A DNA stretch of 64,000 bases from Mesorhizobium prunaredense (GCF_900156895.1 NZ_FTPD01000045.1:1-64000); one strand, 5' to 3'. Counted from the first letter of the stretch, positions 26,122 to 35,930 are shown. A program made the numbers and translations. The notes: a model not told the origin generated them from the letters alone.

Positions 26122-28206
26122 TCAGCGCCGGGCCCTGAACGACGTGAACACCGAGCCCGTGTCATCTCCCCACTCCCAGTTGACCGCGAGTCCGACCCGC
26201 AAAATTTGAAGGGCGGCATCGTCGGGATAGATATCGGTGAGGCTTCGCTGCATCACCAGTTCGTCGTCGATCAAGATTGCAAACCGATTTCCGTCGAACG
26301 CAACGCGCATGCGAAAAGGTTTTCCCCAAACGACCTTGTCCGCCACATTTGTCCAAACCGCGTCATAAAGTTCCTCAAAGCCGAGCCGCTTGATGAACAC
26401 CGAAATCGATGCACCCTGGTAGACGTCGTCGAGCCAAGTCGTGACACAAACGTAGTTGTCGCTGTCTTGCCAGAAGAGCAGTCCTGCCCGGCTGCGCTGA
26501 TCTTGTCCTCGGCGCTCCCCGGGAGGCTCGATTGTGGCCTCGAGGTCGGCGAATCCCGGTAGGTCCCATGGCAGCGAATAGAATGTTCGACCCGGGTTCG
26601 GTCTGTCCACGCTCGCGCGCACACGGGCGCAGCCCAGCCCGTCGACGTCGATGACCCCGGTGCCCAGTGTTCTCGCCCATTGCCCGCCGCCCAGCTCCGG
26701 CGTGCGGCGATCCAGTTCGCCGGCGGTACCGTTAAAACCGTCGGCATAGGACAGGGTTGCTCCGAGTTGGTTCCAAGGTGCCCCCAGAGGCGCCATCAAT
26801 GGGATGGGAACTTCGCAAGGATGAGCCTCGAAATTATGCCAGCGCGGCTCGCTATCGAAGCTCTTCCATATACCTACTCCTGTAGCGTTCTCAACTGAAT
26901 CGGCATTGGCAGACGCTTCGAAAAGGCGAACCCCGTCAAGAAAGCAGCTCACCTGACCATTCCAGTCAAGAATCTGGACCGAATGGGTAGAACACATGCG
27001 CAAAGCGTGTTCCGTACCGGTCGCGATCGTAATCTCCTTGCCCGATTGCTTGCGCACCAGGGTCCATCCGAGCGTCGACAGTTTCAGCACCCAGAAATTG
27101 TCGTTGTCCCGAAACCGACAGACAAGACCACACACATCCGAGACGGCGCCAATTGCCAGCAGCCCGTGGATCAATCCTGAAGGGCGACCAGGATCGACGA
27201 CGGATAGGTTATCGCCAGCGTCCTGCGAAAAATGCCACCGCCCCCCGATTGCAGCGATTTGCCCCGGCCAGCCTTCGACGAGTGCATCGGCAGCGTGGGC
27301 GGTGCCAAACAGCGTCGAAAATTGAGGTATCCGCCCGACTTGAACCGCTTGGACGCGTGTGTCGACCCGAAACCCGATCTGGCCAAGTGCCGCCTGATGA
27401 ACACCCGCAAACAGCTTTTCGTCCTTGTTGAAAGGATCGATCGCGATCGGACGCATCATCGGAAAAGCGGCAAGACCGTGAGCTTTTTGGTCGGCGGCCG
27501 CATAATAGACAGCGCCCTGCTCTCGCAACGCCACGACATAATAGATATGAACGTTCTTTAGGCGCCGAAACGCACTCAGGCATTGCTTTCCTACACGAGC
27601 CCACAGCTCGCCGTTTTCGCCTTCTGCGGCATGCACAACAAAGCCGCAGCCCTCTTCCACGGGATTAATCGGCGACTCACTGGGGAACCAACCGACAGCC
27701 AGGTTCTCGTCGATGTTAGTTCCCCGGTAGGTCCTGGAGGTGCTAAGCGTCCACCACCAAAAACGGCGAAGGGTGAGCCTCTTTCGTGGCGCACGCATCA
27801 GGGCAACCAGACGGCCGGGCCATGGGTCAATGCCGGGTCCTCGCAGCCAACGGTAGAGCCGCCTGGCGAGGTCTTCAGGCAATGGCGATCCCTGCGATGT
27901 GTTGTGGCCGTTGGTGATCGAGACCAATAGCACCAGACCAGCCTCTCGCTGAAAGGGACCATAGGAGATCCCTTGCCGGCCCCAGCCTGGCCTGACGAGC
28001 GGTTGGAAACGAAGTGCGCCGTGATCGATCGCGATCTGACGTTCGATGTCGCATCCTCGCCTGACACCTCCCTTGACTGCCAAGGTGCCGATTACCGCAC
28101 CGCGGGCGCGTTCATCCTGAAAATCGTCTGCGACAAGAACCTCCGGCCGGGCAACGCCGGACCCAGCCTCTTCAGCAGTTTCTGCCCAGTCATGGCGGTG
28201 CAACAA
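26122..28206 (-). CDS. Hypothetical protein with repeated concanavalin/LamG-like beta domains
   Basis: A 694-residue protein I cannot name. Two C-terminal modules look like jelly-roll sandwiches: one around FRDNDNFWVLKLSTLGWTLV with QILDWNGQVSCFLDGVRLFE, and one around FWQDSDNYVCVTTWLDDVYQ with RFAILIDDELVMQR. This pattern (DN-aromatic then a binding strand, then an F/L-DG or DD turn) is typical of LamG or DUF1080-like glycan-binding folds. The N-terminal third looks different, with a Trp-rich patch (RRFWWWTLS). No classical signal peptide. A TTG start at 28206 is supported by GAGGAGGG seven bases upstream. Probably a carbohydrate-binding component of the locus. Confidence 0.6.
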   Translation of the reverse strand: MLHRHDWAETAEEAGSGVARPEVLVADDFQDERARGAVIGTLAVKGGVRRGCDIERQIAIDHGALRFQPLVRPGWGRQGISYGPFQREAGLVLLVSITNGHNTSQGSPLPEDLARRLYRWLRGPGIDPWPGRLVALMRAPRKRLTLRRFWWWTLSTSRTYRGTNIDENLAVGWFPSESPINPVEEGCGFVVHAAEGENGELWARVGKQCLSAFRRLKNVHIYYVVALREQGAVYYAAADQKAHGLAAFPMMRPIAIDPFNKDEKLFAGVHQAALGQIGFRVDTRVQAVQVGRIPQFSTLFGTAHAADALVEGWPGQIAAIGGRWHFSQDAGDNLSVVDPGRPSGLIHGLLAIGAVSDVCGLVCRFRDNDNFWVLKLSTLGWTLVRKQSGKEITIATGTEHALRMCSTHSVQILDWNGQVSCFLDGVRLFEASANADSVENATGVGIWKSFDSEPRWHNFEAHPCEVPIPLMAPLGAPWNQLGATLSYADGFNGTAGELDRRTPELGGGQWARTLGTGVIDVDGLGCARVRASVDRPNPGRTFYSLPWDLPGFADLEATIEPPGERRGQDQRSRAGLLFWQDSDNYVCVTTWLDDVYQGASISVFIKRLGFEELYDAVWTNVADKVVWGKPFRMRVAFDGNRFAILIDDELVMQRSLTDIYPDDAALQILRVGLAVNWEWGDDTGSVFTSFRARR

Positions 28207-28365
28207 CTAAGACCCTCCTCACGTCATCATGGGCTGCGCGAGAATCGTACGAGATTCTTCAAGGCATCGACGCGTCGCTGCCCCGGGCAGAAGTCGCGCA
28301 CCGCCTCGCTTATCCCGTTTGATCACGCTTGCTGTCCTTGCATGAGATTCCCTGCCATGGCGCAA

Positions 28366-29130
28366 CTAAGATAGTTCGTAAGCGCTCATGGGCTGCGCGA
28401 AGACGTGTCCTACCTGCCATTCCCAATTCTCATAGGAGGCTGGCAGCGGTTTCAACGCGTAGCCGGCAGCAGTCAGGAGTTCCGCGATTTTTCGGGCCTT
28501 GCGGTCGAGCCCCTCGCGCGTTGCATCGTCGACCTCATAAATCACCTTCGGACGGTGTCGCCGCAGCGTTTCCGTCATACCGCCCAGGACATCGATTTCG
28601 GCGCCTTCCACGTCGATCTTGACCAGCGAGGGCGGCCTGAGGCCTCGCTGGCCGATGGCATCGTCGATGGCGACTATGCTGACTTCCAGGCGGCCACTCA
28701 TATCAGGCGGTGCTCCCGACGAGGCAAGCGCGGCGCCGCCGATATGGTCGGCCAGGAGAAGCTGGCCACGGCCGGTTGTCGCGCCCGCGGCTTCGGCGAA
28801 CACCCGTACCGTGTCGAACCCGCTGAGCCGCGCACTTTCCGCGGCAGCTTCGGCGTTGCGGGGAACTGGTTCGAACGCATAGACTTGACCGCGCGGCCCG
28901 ACGCGGCGCGCGGCGATGAGGCTGAAGAAACCGATATTCGCGCCGATGTCGAAAAAGACGTCCCCCGGCGCCAGGTTCGCCGCGATCGCCTGCTGGATAG
29001 GCGGCTCGTACGTGCCGCGAACAAAGTTCGGGTCGGCGCCCCGCGCCATAAGCTTGAGACCGGCAGCCTCTCCCTTGGCTATGACGCGCGCGTCGCCGAA
29101 CACGCCGAGGACCTTTGCCGTCAATCTCAC
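28366..29130 (-). CDS. FkbM-family methyltransferase
   Basis: A class I SAM-dependent O-methyltransferase of about 254 residues. The SAM-binding motif is FFDIGANIGFFSLIAARRVG, followed by YAFEPVPRNAEAA and the family's VKIDVEGAEIDVLGG. I chose the GTG at 29130 after GGAAGAG; the frame is open to 29373 but that part overlaps the neighbouring degraded gene. It probably methylates a sugar of the polysaccharide. A broken copy occurs at 35180-35690, so this gene is part of the duplicated module. Confidence 0.85.
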   Translation of the reverse strand: MRLTAKVLGVFGDARVIAKGEAAGLKLMARGADPNFVRGTYEPPIQQAIAANLAPGDVFFDIGANIGFFSLIAARRVGPRGQVYAFEPVPRNAEAAAESARLSGFDTVRVFAEAAGATTGRGQLLLADHIGGAALASSGAPPDMSGRLEVSIVAIDDAIGQRGLRPPSLVKIDVEGAEIDVLGGMTETLRRHRPKVIYEVDDATREGLDRKARKIAELLTAAGYALKPLPASYENWEWQVGHVFAQPMSAYELS

Positions 29131-29285
29131 GCGCTCTTCCCCATTCTGCAACGCCTCGCGACGCGGGCCAGCCGTGCCGCTCGCCGCGAAGGTGACAGAT
29201 TGCGCGCCCGGGATCGAGCCCGACAACGGTTGGCCGGCTCCTACCTCCTCCGGCTGATCGCTACTCCGATTGTGGCACCCATATC

Positions 29286-30390
29286 TCATCTTGGGGGTAC
29301 CTGCCCGGCCTCCCGGTCCGATGGAACGGTGGCATCGTTGCGCAAGCCACGGATCGTCTGGGGAGCATCCCACCCGATCGAGACGATCTCACGGTCGCCG
29401 TCGCCGTCGAGGTCGACCGTGCGGGCGCCGAGATGGCTCTCGACGCCCTCGCCAACCAACTGCTCGATCAACCGCCCGCCGCCGAGATTGCGCCAAAGCG
29501 AAAGGCGCAGGGCGCCGCGGTGCTCGCCCATGATGGGATCCGGTCGGTCATCGTCATTCATATCGGCCACCGAAAGACTGTTGAGCGAGCCGCGCGAGGT
29601 GATTTCCTGCTGCTCCCAGTTCTGCCTGATGTCGCCGGGGTTGCGCCACCAATAGGCCTTTGCGTGGTCGGCCCGCCCGTTTTCTTCACTCACGCCGATG
29701 TCGGTTCGTCCGTCGCCGTCCAGATCGGCGACCGCCACGCGGTCCGGATAGACCATGTTGGGGACATTGGCGACGTCGCGGCGCTGCCGGTCGGCAGAGC
29801 CATCCCCGGATTACCACGCGATCTCCTTTGCGTTGCCGGTAGTGGCCGCAAGGTCAAGCAGGATGTCGCCGTCGATATAGGCGAACGCGATCCCCTCGTC
29901 AGAGGCCTCAGGGCAAATGCGGGTTAGCGGCCCCGCCGCCGTGTCGTCGGGGATGGGAAAGTAGAACACTCCGACACCGCTTGCGACCGCAAGCTCGGCC
30001 GGCCGCCTTCGACGATCTGCGACGGTGCATGGCCCTGAGCCCCGATTTCGCGGCTGGCGGCGGGAACCTCGCCGATCGCATGTTCCTCAAAGCCCCGCGC
30101 TGACGCCTGCTGCGCCTGAAGCCACGCCAGGTTCAGTGTCTCGCCCCCGCTGCGCCGGGCGATCACTTCCGCGCGTCCGTCGTCGTCAACTTCGATTGTA
30201 GCGATCGCATCCATTCCCTCGCCGAGCCGGATCTGTTCCCATTCACCTTGCCAAGGACCGGTCGGCCGGCGATACCGAACGGACCCGAGGCTCTGTCTTG
30301 GATGGAGCGGCGGCGCATCCAAAATGGGCCGCAAGTAAAGTCGCAAAGGGATCGAAGCCGCACCGCAGCTTTGGTCGAACCCCGAAGAGG
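29286..30390 (-). pseudogene. Degraded VCBS/FG-GAP repeat protein (C-terminal half; copy A)
   Basis: Two frames together match the C-terminal half of the intact lipoprotein at 40082-42364. The right part (ORF 29924-30448) aligns through EGMDAIATIEVDDDGRAEV and HAIGEVPAASREIGAQGHAP; the left part (29286-29756) aligns through MVYPDRVAVADLDGDGRTDI, ITSRGSLNSLSVADMN and HLGARTVDLDGDGD. The region between them is frameshifted and the N-terminal half is missing, cut just next to the PIG-L gene. This is the decayed partner of the intact copy. Confidence 0.85.
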
Positions 30391-30434
30391 TCATGGCCGC
30401 CCCGCCGACTTCCTCCCGAGACGCTTCAGGCCGC

Positions 30435-31265
30435 CTACGTTCGCGCATTAAGCTCGTATCGCGTGAACATCTCGTGCTCGCTCAGCAGCCGGTTCAGCAA
30501 ATCGCCCCCACCTACATCCGCCAGGATAGGCCAGTCGTCGAGTCCCGCCGGCCGCTCCATCTGGGACCGGTGAGCTGCCAGCGCGTGACGTTTTACATCT
30601 ATCACGTCGCCGATAAAAGCGTGGGAGTTGAACATCTTAACGCTGCGCAAGCCGGCAAGGGTCCGGACCGTTTGCCGCAATGCGGTGCGGTTGAATCCAA
30701 GCACTCGATCGTGCAGACGGACCCAGGGCCACTGATACCAGTACCAGACGGGATATTCGAACACGGTCACGCGCCGGCCATACAGTTGCAGCGCGCCTCG
30801 GGCGCCAAGATTGGTGGCAACATGGTCCGCGGGCGGCTCTTTTGCATGGGTGACGAACACGCTCTGCGGTTGCCAAACGAAAAGCAACTCAGCGATCGCC
30901 TCTGCGATCCTGCCGGTATGATGCTTTGCCATGCCGTCGGGAACACGCAGGAATCTCACCCGATCGGCCGACCCGCCCAACCGGCAAACCGCCTCGATCG
31001 CTTCGCCCTCGCGGGCGATCCGCAGCGCCTCCCTGTCAATCCAATTTGCATGGGATGCCGAGCCGTCGGTGACGAAAATAAACCGGACATCGGCGCCCGA
31101 GCTAAATTTCTTGCTGGCGACCCCTCCACATCCCAGCGTTTCATCATCGGGATGCGGTGCAATGATGACCGCCGACGCCTGCCAGTCTGCTACGTCGAAA
31201 GGATGAGACCGGTTACGCATCGCTCTATCGAGCATAGCGCCAATCGTATGCCTGACGTCATGCAT
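30435..31265 (-). CDS. PIG-L family deacetylase
   Basis: A 276-residue LmbE/PIG-L zinc hydrolase with the family motif APHPDDETLGCGG (His38, Asp40, Asp41) and a later PPADHVATN motif supplying the third metal ligand. Members remove acetyl groups from N-acetylated sugars or related amides. In this locus it probably deacetylates a sugar precursor. It is divergent from rfbF. The homologous gene in the second module copy (42378-43080) is broken, so this is the only working one. Confidence 0.88.
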   Translation of the reverse strand: MHDVRHTIGAMLDRAMRNRSHPFDVADWQASAVIIAPHPDDETLGCGGVASKKFSSGADVRFIFVTDGSASHANWIDREALRIAREGEAIEAVCRLGGSADRVRFLRVPDGMAKHHTGRIAEAIAELLFVWQPQSVFVTHAKEPPADHVATNLGARGALQLYGRRVTVFEYPVWYWYQWPWVRLHDRVLGFNRTALRQTVRTLAGLRSVKMFNSHAFIGDVIDVKRHALAAHRSQMERPAGLDDWPILADVGGGDLLNRLLSEHEMFTRYELNART

Positions 31266-31354
31266 CGATGGTTCCGATCATCCCTTCTTCGGTGTGGTTC
31301 AACCCGACCTGCGCATGGTAGCAAAACACTGTAGGCGATTGGGGTGAGAAAACA

Positions 31355-32194
31355 ATGAAGGTAGGAATTCTTGCTGGCGGACTGGGAACGCGGCTAGCCG
31401 AAGAAACCGAGATCCGGCCGAAACCAATGGTCGAAATCGGAGCAAAGCCGATCCTTTGGCATATCATGATGCATTATTATGCCTATGGACACCGCGAATT
31501 CGCCGTCGCGTTGGGATACAAGGGCGAATACATCAAACGCTGGTTCAGCGACTATGTCGCATTCGATGGCAGCTTGACTGTCAATGCTGCATCGGGAAGC
31601 GTCAAGCGCCACTCGAACTCGCTGCCTGACTGGTCCGTCGATCTTGTGGAGACGGGACTGAATACACTGACGGGCGGCCGCATAAAACGCCTGATCGACT
31701 GGATGGGCGACGAGACATTCATGCTCACCTGGGGCGATGGGGTTTCGGACGTCAACCTTGATAAACTGATCGCCTTTCACAAATCGCATGGCAAGCTTGC
31801 AACGATGACGGCGGTGCGTCCGCCAGCACGCTACGGGCACATCGAATTCGACGGCCATCGCGTTGTCGACTTCACGGAAAAGCCACAGGCCTCAGAGGGT
31901 TGGATCAATGGCGCCTTCTTCGTGCTCGAGCCGGGCATAAAGGACTATATCGACGGCGACGATGTCATGTTCGAACACGCGCCAATGCAGCGGCTCGCGA
32001 CTGACGGCCAACTGATGGCATATCGCCACGAATCCTTCTGGCAATGCATGGACACCATCCGCGAAAAGCATCTCCTTCAGAAATTGTGGGACAGCGGGCA
32101 AGCGCCCTGGAAAACATGGGAATTGATCGATGAAAGTTCTGGTTACAGGCCACCTCGGCTACATCGGTTCCGTCCTGACTCCGATGCTGCTTGA
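31355..32194 (+). CDS. rfbF: Glucose-1-phosphate cytidylyltransferase
   Basis: Makes CDP-glucose from CTP and glucose 1-phosphate, the entry to CDP-linked deoxy and branched sugars. The nucleotidyltransferase signature is GILAGGLGTRLAEETE with the activating Lys in RPKPMVEIG; LTWGDGVSDVN supplies the metal-binding Asp. At 279 residues it is about 20 longer than usual because the frame runs 65 bp into the next gene. Ribosome site GGGGTGAG. The copy B version survives only as its first 20 codons. Confidence 0.93.
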   Translation: MKVGILAGGLGTRLAEETEIRPKPMVEIGAKPILWHIMMHYYAYGHREFAVALGYKGEYIKRWFSDYVAFDGSLTVNAASGSVKRHSNSLPDWSVDLVETGLNTLTGGRIKRLIDWMGDETFMLTWGDGVSDVNLDKLIAFHKSHGKLATMTAVRPPARYGHIEFDGHRVVDFTEKPQASEGWINGAFFVLEPGIKDYIDGDDVMFEHAPMQRLATDGQLMAYRHESFWQCMDTIREKHLLQKLWDSGQAPWKTWELIDESSGYRPPRLHRFRPDSDAA

Positions 32195-33173
32195 ACGCGG
32201 CCATGACGTCACGGGCCTGGACAGCGACATCTTCCGATCATGCACTTTCGTAGGAACGTTGGCCGACGTGCCGACGGTCGAGAAAGACATCCGCGACATC
32301 GAAACCGATGACGTCGCCGGCTTCGATGCGATCATCCATCTCGCCGGACTGTCAAACGATCCGTTGGGGGACTACCGACCCCTGCTTACCGAGGAAATCA
32401 ACTGCGGCGCTTCGGTCAGGCTTGCGCAGCTCGCCAAGGCCGCCGGCGTCCAGCGGTTCCTGTATGCCTCCTCCTGCAGCAATTACGGCGCGGCCGGCGA
32501 CAGCTTTCTAACTGAAGATGCTCCCTTCAACCCGGTCACGCCTTACGGCGCCTCGAAGGCAAATGTCGAGCGAGCGGTCGCGCCGATGGCGGATCGATCG
32601 TTCAGCCCGACATTCCTGCGTGCTTCCACTGCCTACGGCCTGTCGCCTCGCATCCGCTTCGATCTCGTGGTCAACAACCTGACCGCCTGGGCCTACACGA
32701 CCGGCCTGGTCTACCTCAAGAGCGACGGCTCGCCATGGCGTCCGATCGTCCATGTGGAGGACATTGCGCGGGCCTATATCGCCGTGCTCGAAGCCGAGCG
32801 AGAGCTGGTCCACAACGAGGCATTCAATGTCGGCTTGACCACGGAAAACTATCAGATTCGGGATATCGCGGAGTTGGTGCAGACGATCGTTCCCGACAGC
32901 CGGGTGAAGTTCGCGCCCGACGCCGGGCCAGACAAACGGTGCTATCGCGTCGACTGCAACTATATTGGTCGCCGCCTGCACGGGTTTAAGCCGCAATGGA
33001 CAGCACGGCGCGGTGTCGAACAGCTCTACCACACATTTCGCGCCACAGGCCTTGCACTTGGGGATTTCGAGGGGGAGCGATTCAAGCGCATCGCCCATGT
33101 GCAGAAGCTGATCCAGGATGGCGAACTGGATACCGATCTGCGCCGCACACCGCAGTTAGCGGTAGCGGTTTGA
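32130..33173 (+). CDS. NAD-dependent epimerase/dehydratase (extended SDR), nucleotide-sugar enzyme
   Basis: A 347-residue extended short-chain dehydrogenase. The NAD motif is VTGHLGYIGSVL, the catalytic Tyr-Lys pair is in PYGASKANVE, and the preceding YASSCSNYG contains the catalytic Ser region. It directly follows rfbF and overlaps it by 65 bp, so it probably acts on a CDP-sugar, taking the place normally held by the 4,6-dehydratase; whether it is a dehydratase, reductase or epimerase cannot be read from sequence. Only the C-terminal 70 codons survive in copy B. Confidence 0.88.
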   Translation: MKVLVTGHLGYIGSVLTPMLLERGHDVTGLDSDIFRSCTFVGTLADVPTVEKDIRDIETDDVAGFDAIIHLAGLSNDPLGDYRPLLTEEINCGASVRLAQLAKAAGVQRFLYASSCSNYGAAGDSFLTEDAPFNPVTPYGASKANVERAVAPMADRSFSPTFLRASTAYGLSPRIRFDLVVNNLTAWAYTTGLVYLKSDGSPWRPIVHVEDIARAYIAVLEAERELVHNEAFNVGLTTENYQIRDIAELVQTIVPDSRVKFAPDAGPDKRCYRVDCNYIGRRLHGFKPQWTARRGVEQLYHTFRATGLALGDFEGERFKRIAHVQKLIQDGELDTDLRRTPQLAVAV

Positions 33174-33192
33174 GCAAACACAGCCGGGAGCC

Positions 33193-33375
33193 ATGGCCAG
33201 GATGATTGCTGGTGCAGCCTCTGTTGCGGAGCAGGTTTGCCGCTCCTGCGGCGGAAGTCACATCGACACTTTCCTGAAGCTCGGCACGACGCCGCTTGCC
33301 GATCGGCTTTCCCTGAAGGTCGACGACGGCGAGGAAGAGCCTGTCTTTCCGCTCAGTGTGGTCGTGGTCGAGTAG
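33193..33375 (+). pseudogene. Truncated sugar C-methyltransferase (N-terminal fragment, copy A)
   Basis: A 60-codon fragment (VCRSCGGSHIDTFLKLGTTP; LADRLSLKVDDGEEEPVFPL) that aligns with the first 60 residues of the intact methyltransferase at 43465, including the first Cys pair of its zinc-binding domain. It then stops; the remaining 350 codons are gone. It follows the epimerase gene in the same order as the intact gene follows the fused remnant in copy B. Confidence 0.85.
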
Positions 33376-33656
33376 CTCAGCCATTCGGCTTTCGCCCTCG
33401 GAGATCCGGGCGTGCGGCATTCCCGCACCCGGCTCTTCCCGACCCGCGCGCCGTCCGGGTCTCGAACTCCGACCAGCCATACGCCGGCTTTCGCCGGTTT
33501 TCTGGATGCGTCGCGCAAAATCCGGTCGCCGCGTCGCGTTACCATTCCGAGGCCACCGCCTCGCCACCCGCAATGTGTTGCGAATTGATCCTTTGTCGGA
33601 ACGGAAAGAAGTCTTGCAGTCGTCTGCGTCAGATGGCAGCGAAGATGCTGCGCCGC
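33376..33656. other. Scrambled junction DNA with a short FkbM-derived piece
   Basis: About 80 bp at 33507-33585 resemble 35600-35680 (shared runs such as GCGCAAAATC and GAGGCCAC), which themselves belong to the FkbM remnant. The rest is unrecognised. Confidence 0.45.
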
Positions 33657-33902
33657 AGCGTCCATTTCACCCCAACATCCTGCTCTTGGCTCAACGCCGT
33701 CGAGGGCTTCTTCGTCAAACCCACCCGGCGCAGGCTCAAGCACGGCGTCTTCCATTTCGTTGTCGATCTTCAGGCCGCCATCAACCGCTTCATCCGCGAA
33801 TACAATGCCGAGAACCCGCGAACATTCATCTGGAAAGCCAACCCCGATGACATCATCGCCGCCCGAAACCGCAGGTTCCAAACGTTGGAATCAATCCGCT
33901 AG
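33657..33902 (+). mobile_element. IS630-family transposase remnant (C-terminal end)
   Basis: The last ~80 codons of an IS630-type transposase, including FTPTSCSWLNAVEGFF, RRRLKHGVF, DLQAAINRFIREYN and the end DIIAARNRRFQTLESI. The N-terminal part and the element ends are missing, so it is not active. Confidence 0.85.
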
Positions 33903-34069
33903 GTCGTGAGGCACGTACCTTCGAAAGGATGAATTCGGCTCTCAAAGGACGAACTTACAATGCCCATCGGCGGTCTCTAAGCTCACTTTGACGCGCTCTG
34001 CCCAAAAACGGGTCTCCTTGCTGAGATCGCAATGCCCAACGCAAGAGATCACTTCTCGAAGGCTATCAA

Positions 34070-35125
34070 ATGAGTGATTTCGACTTACGAAGGCCCAACG
34101 CTCTAAGCTTCTTCCGGCTATTCTTTGCGTCGCTTGTTATTATATCCCACTCGCCGGAACTTATAGATGGGAACTCGAATCGTGAGGTGCTGAAGAACAT
34201 CTTCGGCACGTTGACCTCCGGCCAGGTAGCTGTTTACGGCTTTTTCTTCATTAGTGGCTTCCTCGTGCTCGACAGCGCGATGCGAAGCAGCATCTATGCC
34301 TTTGTGTCCAGACGTGTACTTCGTATAGTTCCGGGATTTGTTGTGGCATACTTGATCAGCATTACTCTGGTATTTTGGCTGGGAGGTGGTGACTTTGATG
34401 AACTATCTCCGAGCCAGTGGGCGGCTAAGCTTTCCAAAATGGCGCTCTTGCTGAATCCGGCGCAGGTAGGATCGGCGTTTGCCGGGTCCCATGCACCAGA
34501 TGTTAATGGATCACTATGGACTATTGCATACGAGTTTCGCTGTTATGTGCTTGTGGCAATTGTGGTATTCTGTCTCGGTCGCGCCACGCTTATCTTTTCG
34601 ATCATGTCAATGTCACTGGCCATAATCCTCGTTAGTTCCATTTCGCAAGGTGTCTACTTTCGCTACGACCTTGGAAACTTTGAGCCCATCGGTAACGTGG
34701 ACGATGCCGTACGTTTTACGATGATATTTTCCATTGGGGCGTTGTTTCAGCTGCTCAAGGAGAACGTGAGGAGGAGCAATCGGGTAGCGCTTTTGTGCTG
34801 TATCCTTCTCATAGGCGGGATGTGCTCGGAACGGCTAGCGCCCCTCGCAGTGGGCGTGTTTGGAGGTTATCTGGTCCTGTATTTGGCGTTTCTAAACGAG
34901 AACAGCGTCTTAAATTCGATTAACCGAAGGAATGATATATCGTACGGCGTGTATCTCTACGCATGGCCGATTCAGAAGCTACTGATCATGTATGTTCCGG
35001 CAATCACGCCTACGCAGCTAACGATCTTGACCTTGCCTATAGCAGTCTGCGCGGGCTTTCTCAGCTGGCATCTTGTTGAGAAACGCGCGATCCATATGCG
35101 GCTGCCGATCCTCCGCACTGCATAG
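34070..35125 (+). CDS. Acyltransferase family 3 (OafA/YrhL-like) membrane protein
   Basis: A 351-residue integral membrane O-acyltransferase with about ten segments. It opens with the family motif RRPNALSFFRLFFASLVIISHS, where the His is catalytic, and continues with the RRVLRIVPGFVVAYLI segment. It probably acetylates the polysaccharide. The gene is clearly richer in A and T than its neighbours and sits between IS and gene debris, which suggests recent transfer. Confidence 0.9.
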   Translation: MSDFDLRRPNALSFFRLFFASLVIISHSPELIDGNSNREVLKNIFGTLTSGQVAVYGFFFISGFLVLDSAMRSSIYAFVSRRVLRIVPGFVVAYLISITLVFWLGGGDFDELSPSQWAAKLSKMALLLNPAQVGSAFAGSHAPDVNGSLWTIAYEFRCYVLVAIVVFCLGRATLIFSIMSMSLAIILVSSISQGVYFRYDLGNFEPIGNVDDAVRFTMIFSIGALFQLLKENVRRSNRVALLCCILLIGGMCSERLAPLAVGVFGGYLVLYLAFLNENSVLNSINRRNDISYGVYLYAWPIQKLLIMYVPAITPTQLTILTLPIAVCAGFLSWHLVEKRAIHMRLPILRTA

Positions 35126-35179
35126 TTCGGCAGTCGTTGGGCCGGTGCCCATGTTTGAAGACGACCTCGGTCGAAGGCG

Positions 35180-35690
35180 ACGGCTCCGCCCGTCGGATAG
35201 ACGCGGTTTCTCGCCGGACCGCCATCACATGCTCGACGTGCCAGTTCCCATTGGCGTAGGAGGCGGGCAGAATGGTTACCCATCGTCCATCGATGCCATA
35301 AACGACGCGATCGTCCCGGACCTTCCGCTGAAGCCCCTCGCGCCTGGCGTCGTCGAGTTCATAGATCAGATCACCTGTGGGCGGTGCGCACTTAGGACCG
35401 ACCGCTTCGGCGAACACGCAGATGGTGTCGAACCTGTTGGGCCGAGCGCTCTGCTCAATCGCGGCAGCGCTTTGCGCACCGGTTCAAATGCATGGACGCG
35501 CCCTGCCGCCCCCCACGCGGGCGCGCCGCAATCGATGTCGTAGAATACGTCACCTGCGTTCAGGTTCGATGCAAGTAGCTGCTGGACCGGCGGCTCGTAG
35601 GCGCCCCGCGCAAAATCTGGGTCGCCGCCTCTCGTTACGATCCTGAGGCCACCCGCCTCGCCACCAGCAATTGCGTTGCGATTTGGAGAA
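35180..35690 (-). pseudogene. Degraded FkbM-family methyltransferase remnant
   Basis: Minus-strand frames match the FkbM protein at 28366: LIYELDDARREGLQRKVR and LPASYANGNWHVEHV correspond to its C-terminal part, and the 35560-35690 stretch encodes the NFVRGTYEPPIQQ region. Frameshifts and gaps interrupt it. It is the expected FkbM of the second module copy, now separated from it by the inserted genes at 35931-39872. Confidence 0.75.
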
Positions 35691-35930
35691 CAGATTGCGG
35701 AGCGTTACAGCCAGGTTCACTCGGCCTCTCTCCGCCCTTTGGGCTGGGTGCCCCTGACGCCCGTTAGGGAAGAGAACGGCGGGCCTGACGGGCCTATTTC
35801 AATCCGACATGGGTTGGCCGTAGACCGATACTCTCACTGGGTTGAGCGCTACACTGAGGGTCGCCGCATGAGCATCACATCGGCCTACAAGCTGCGAGGC
35901 TACTTGGCGATCGCCGCCCACCGCTAAGGC

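Noticed and set aside
35676..35927. 83-codon plus-strand frame
   Set aside because: Starts within the FkbM remnant, no ribosome site, no recognisable domain.
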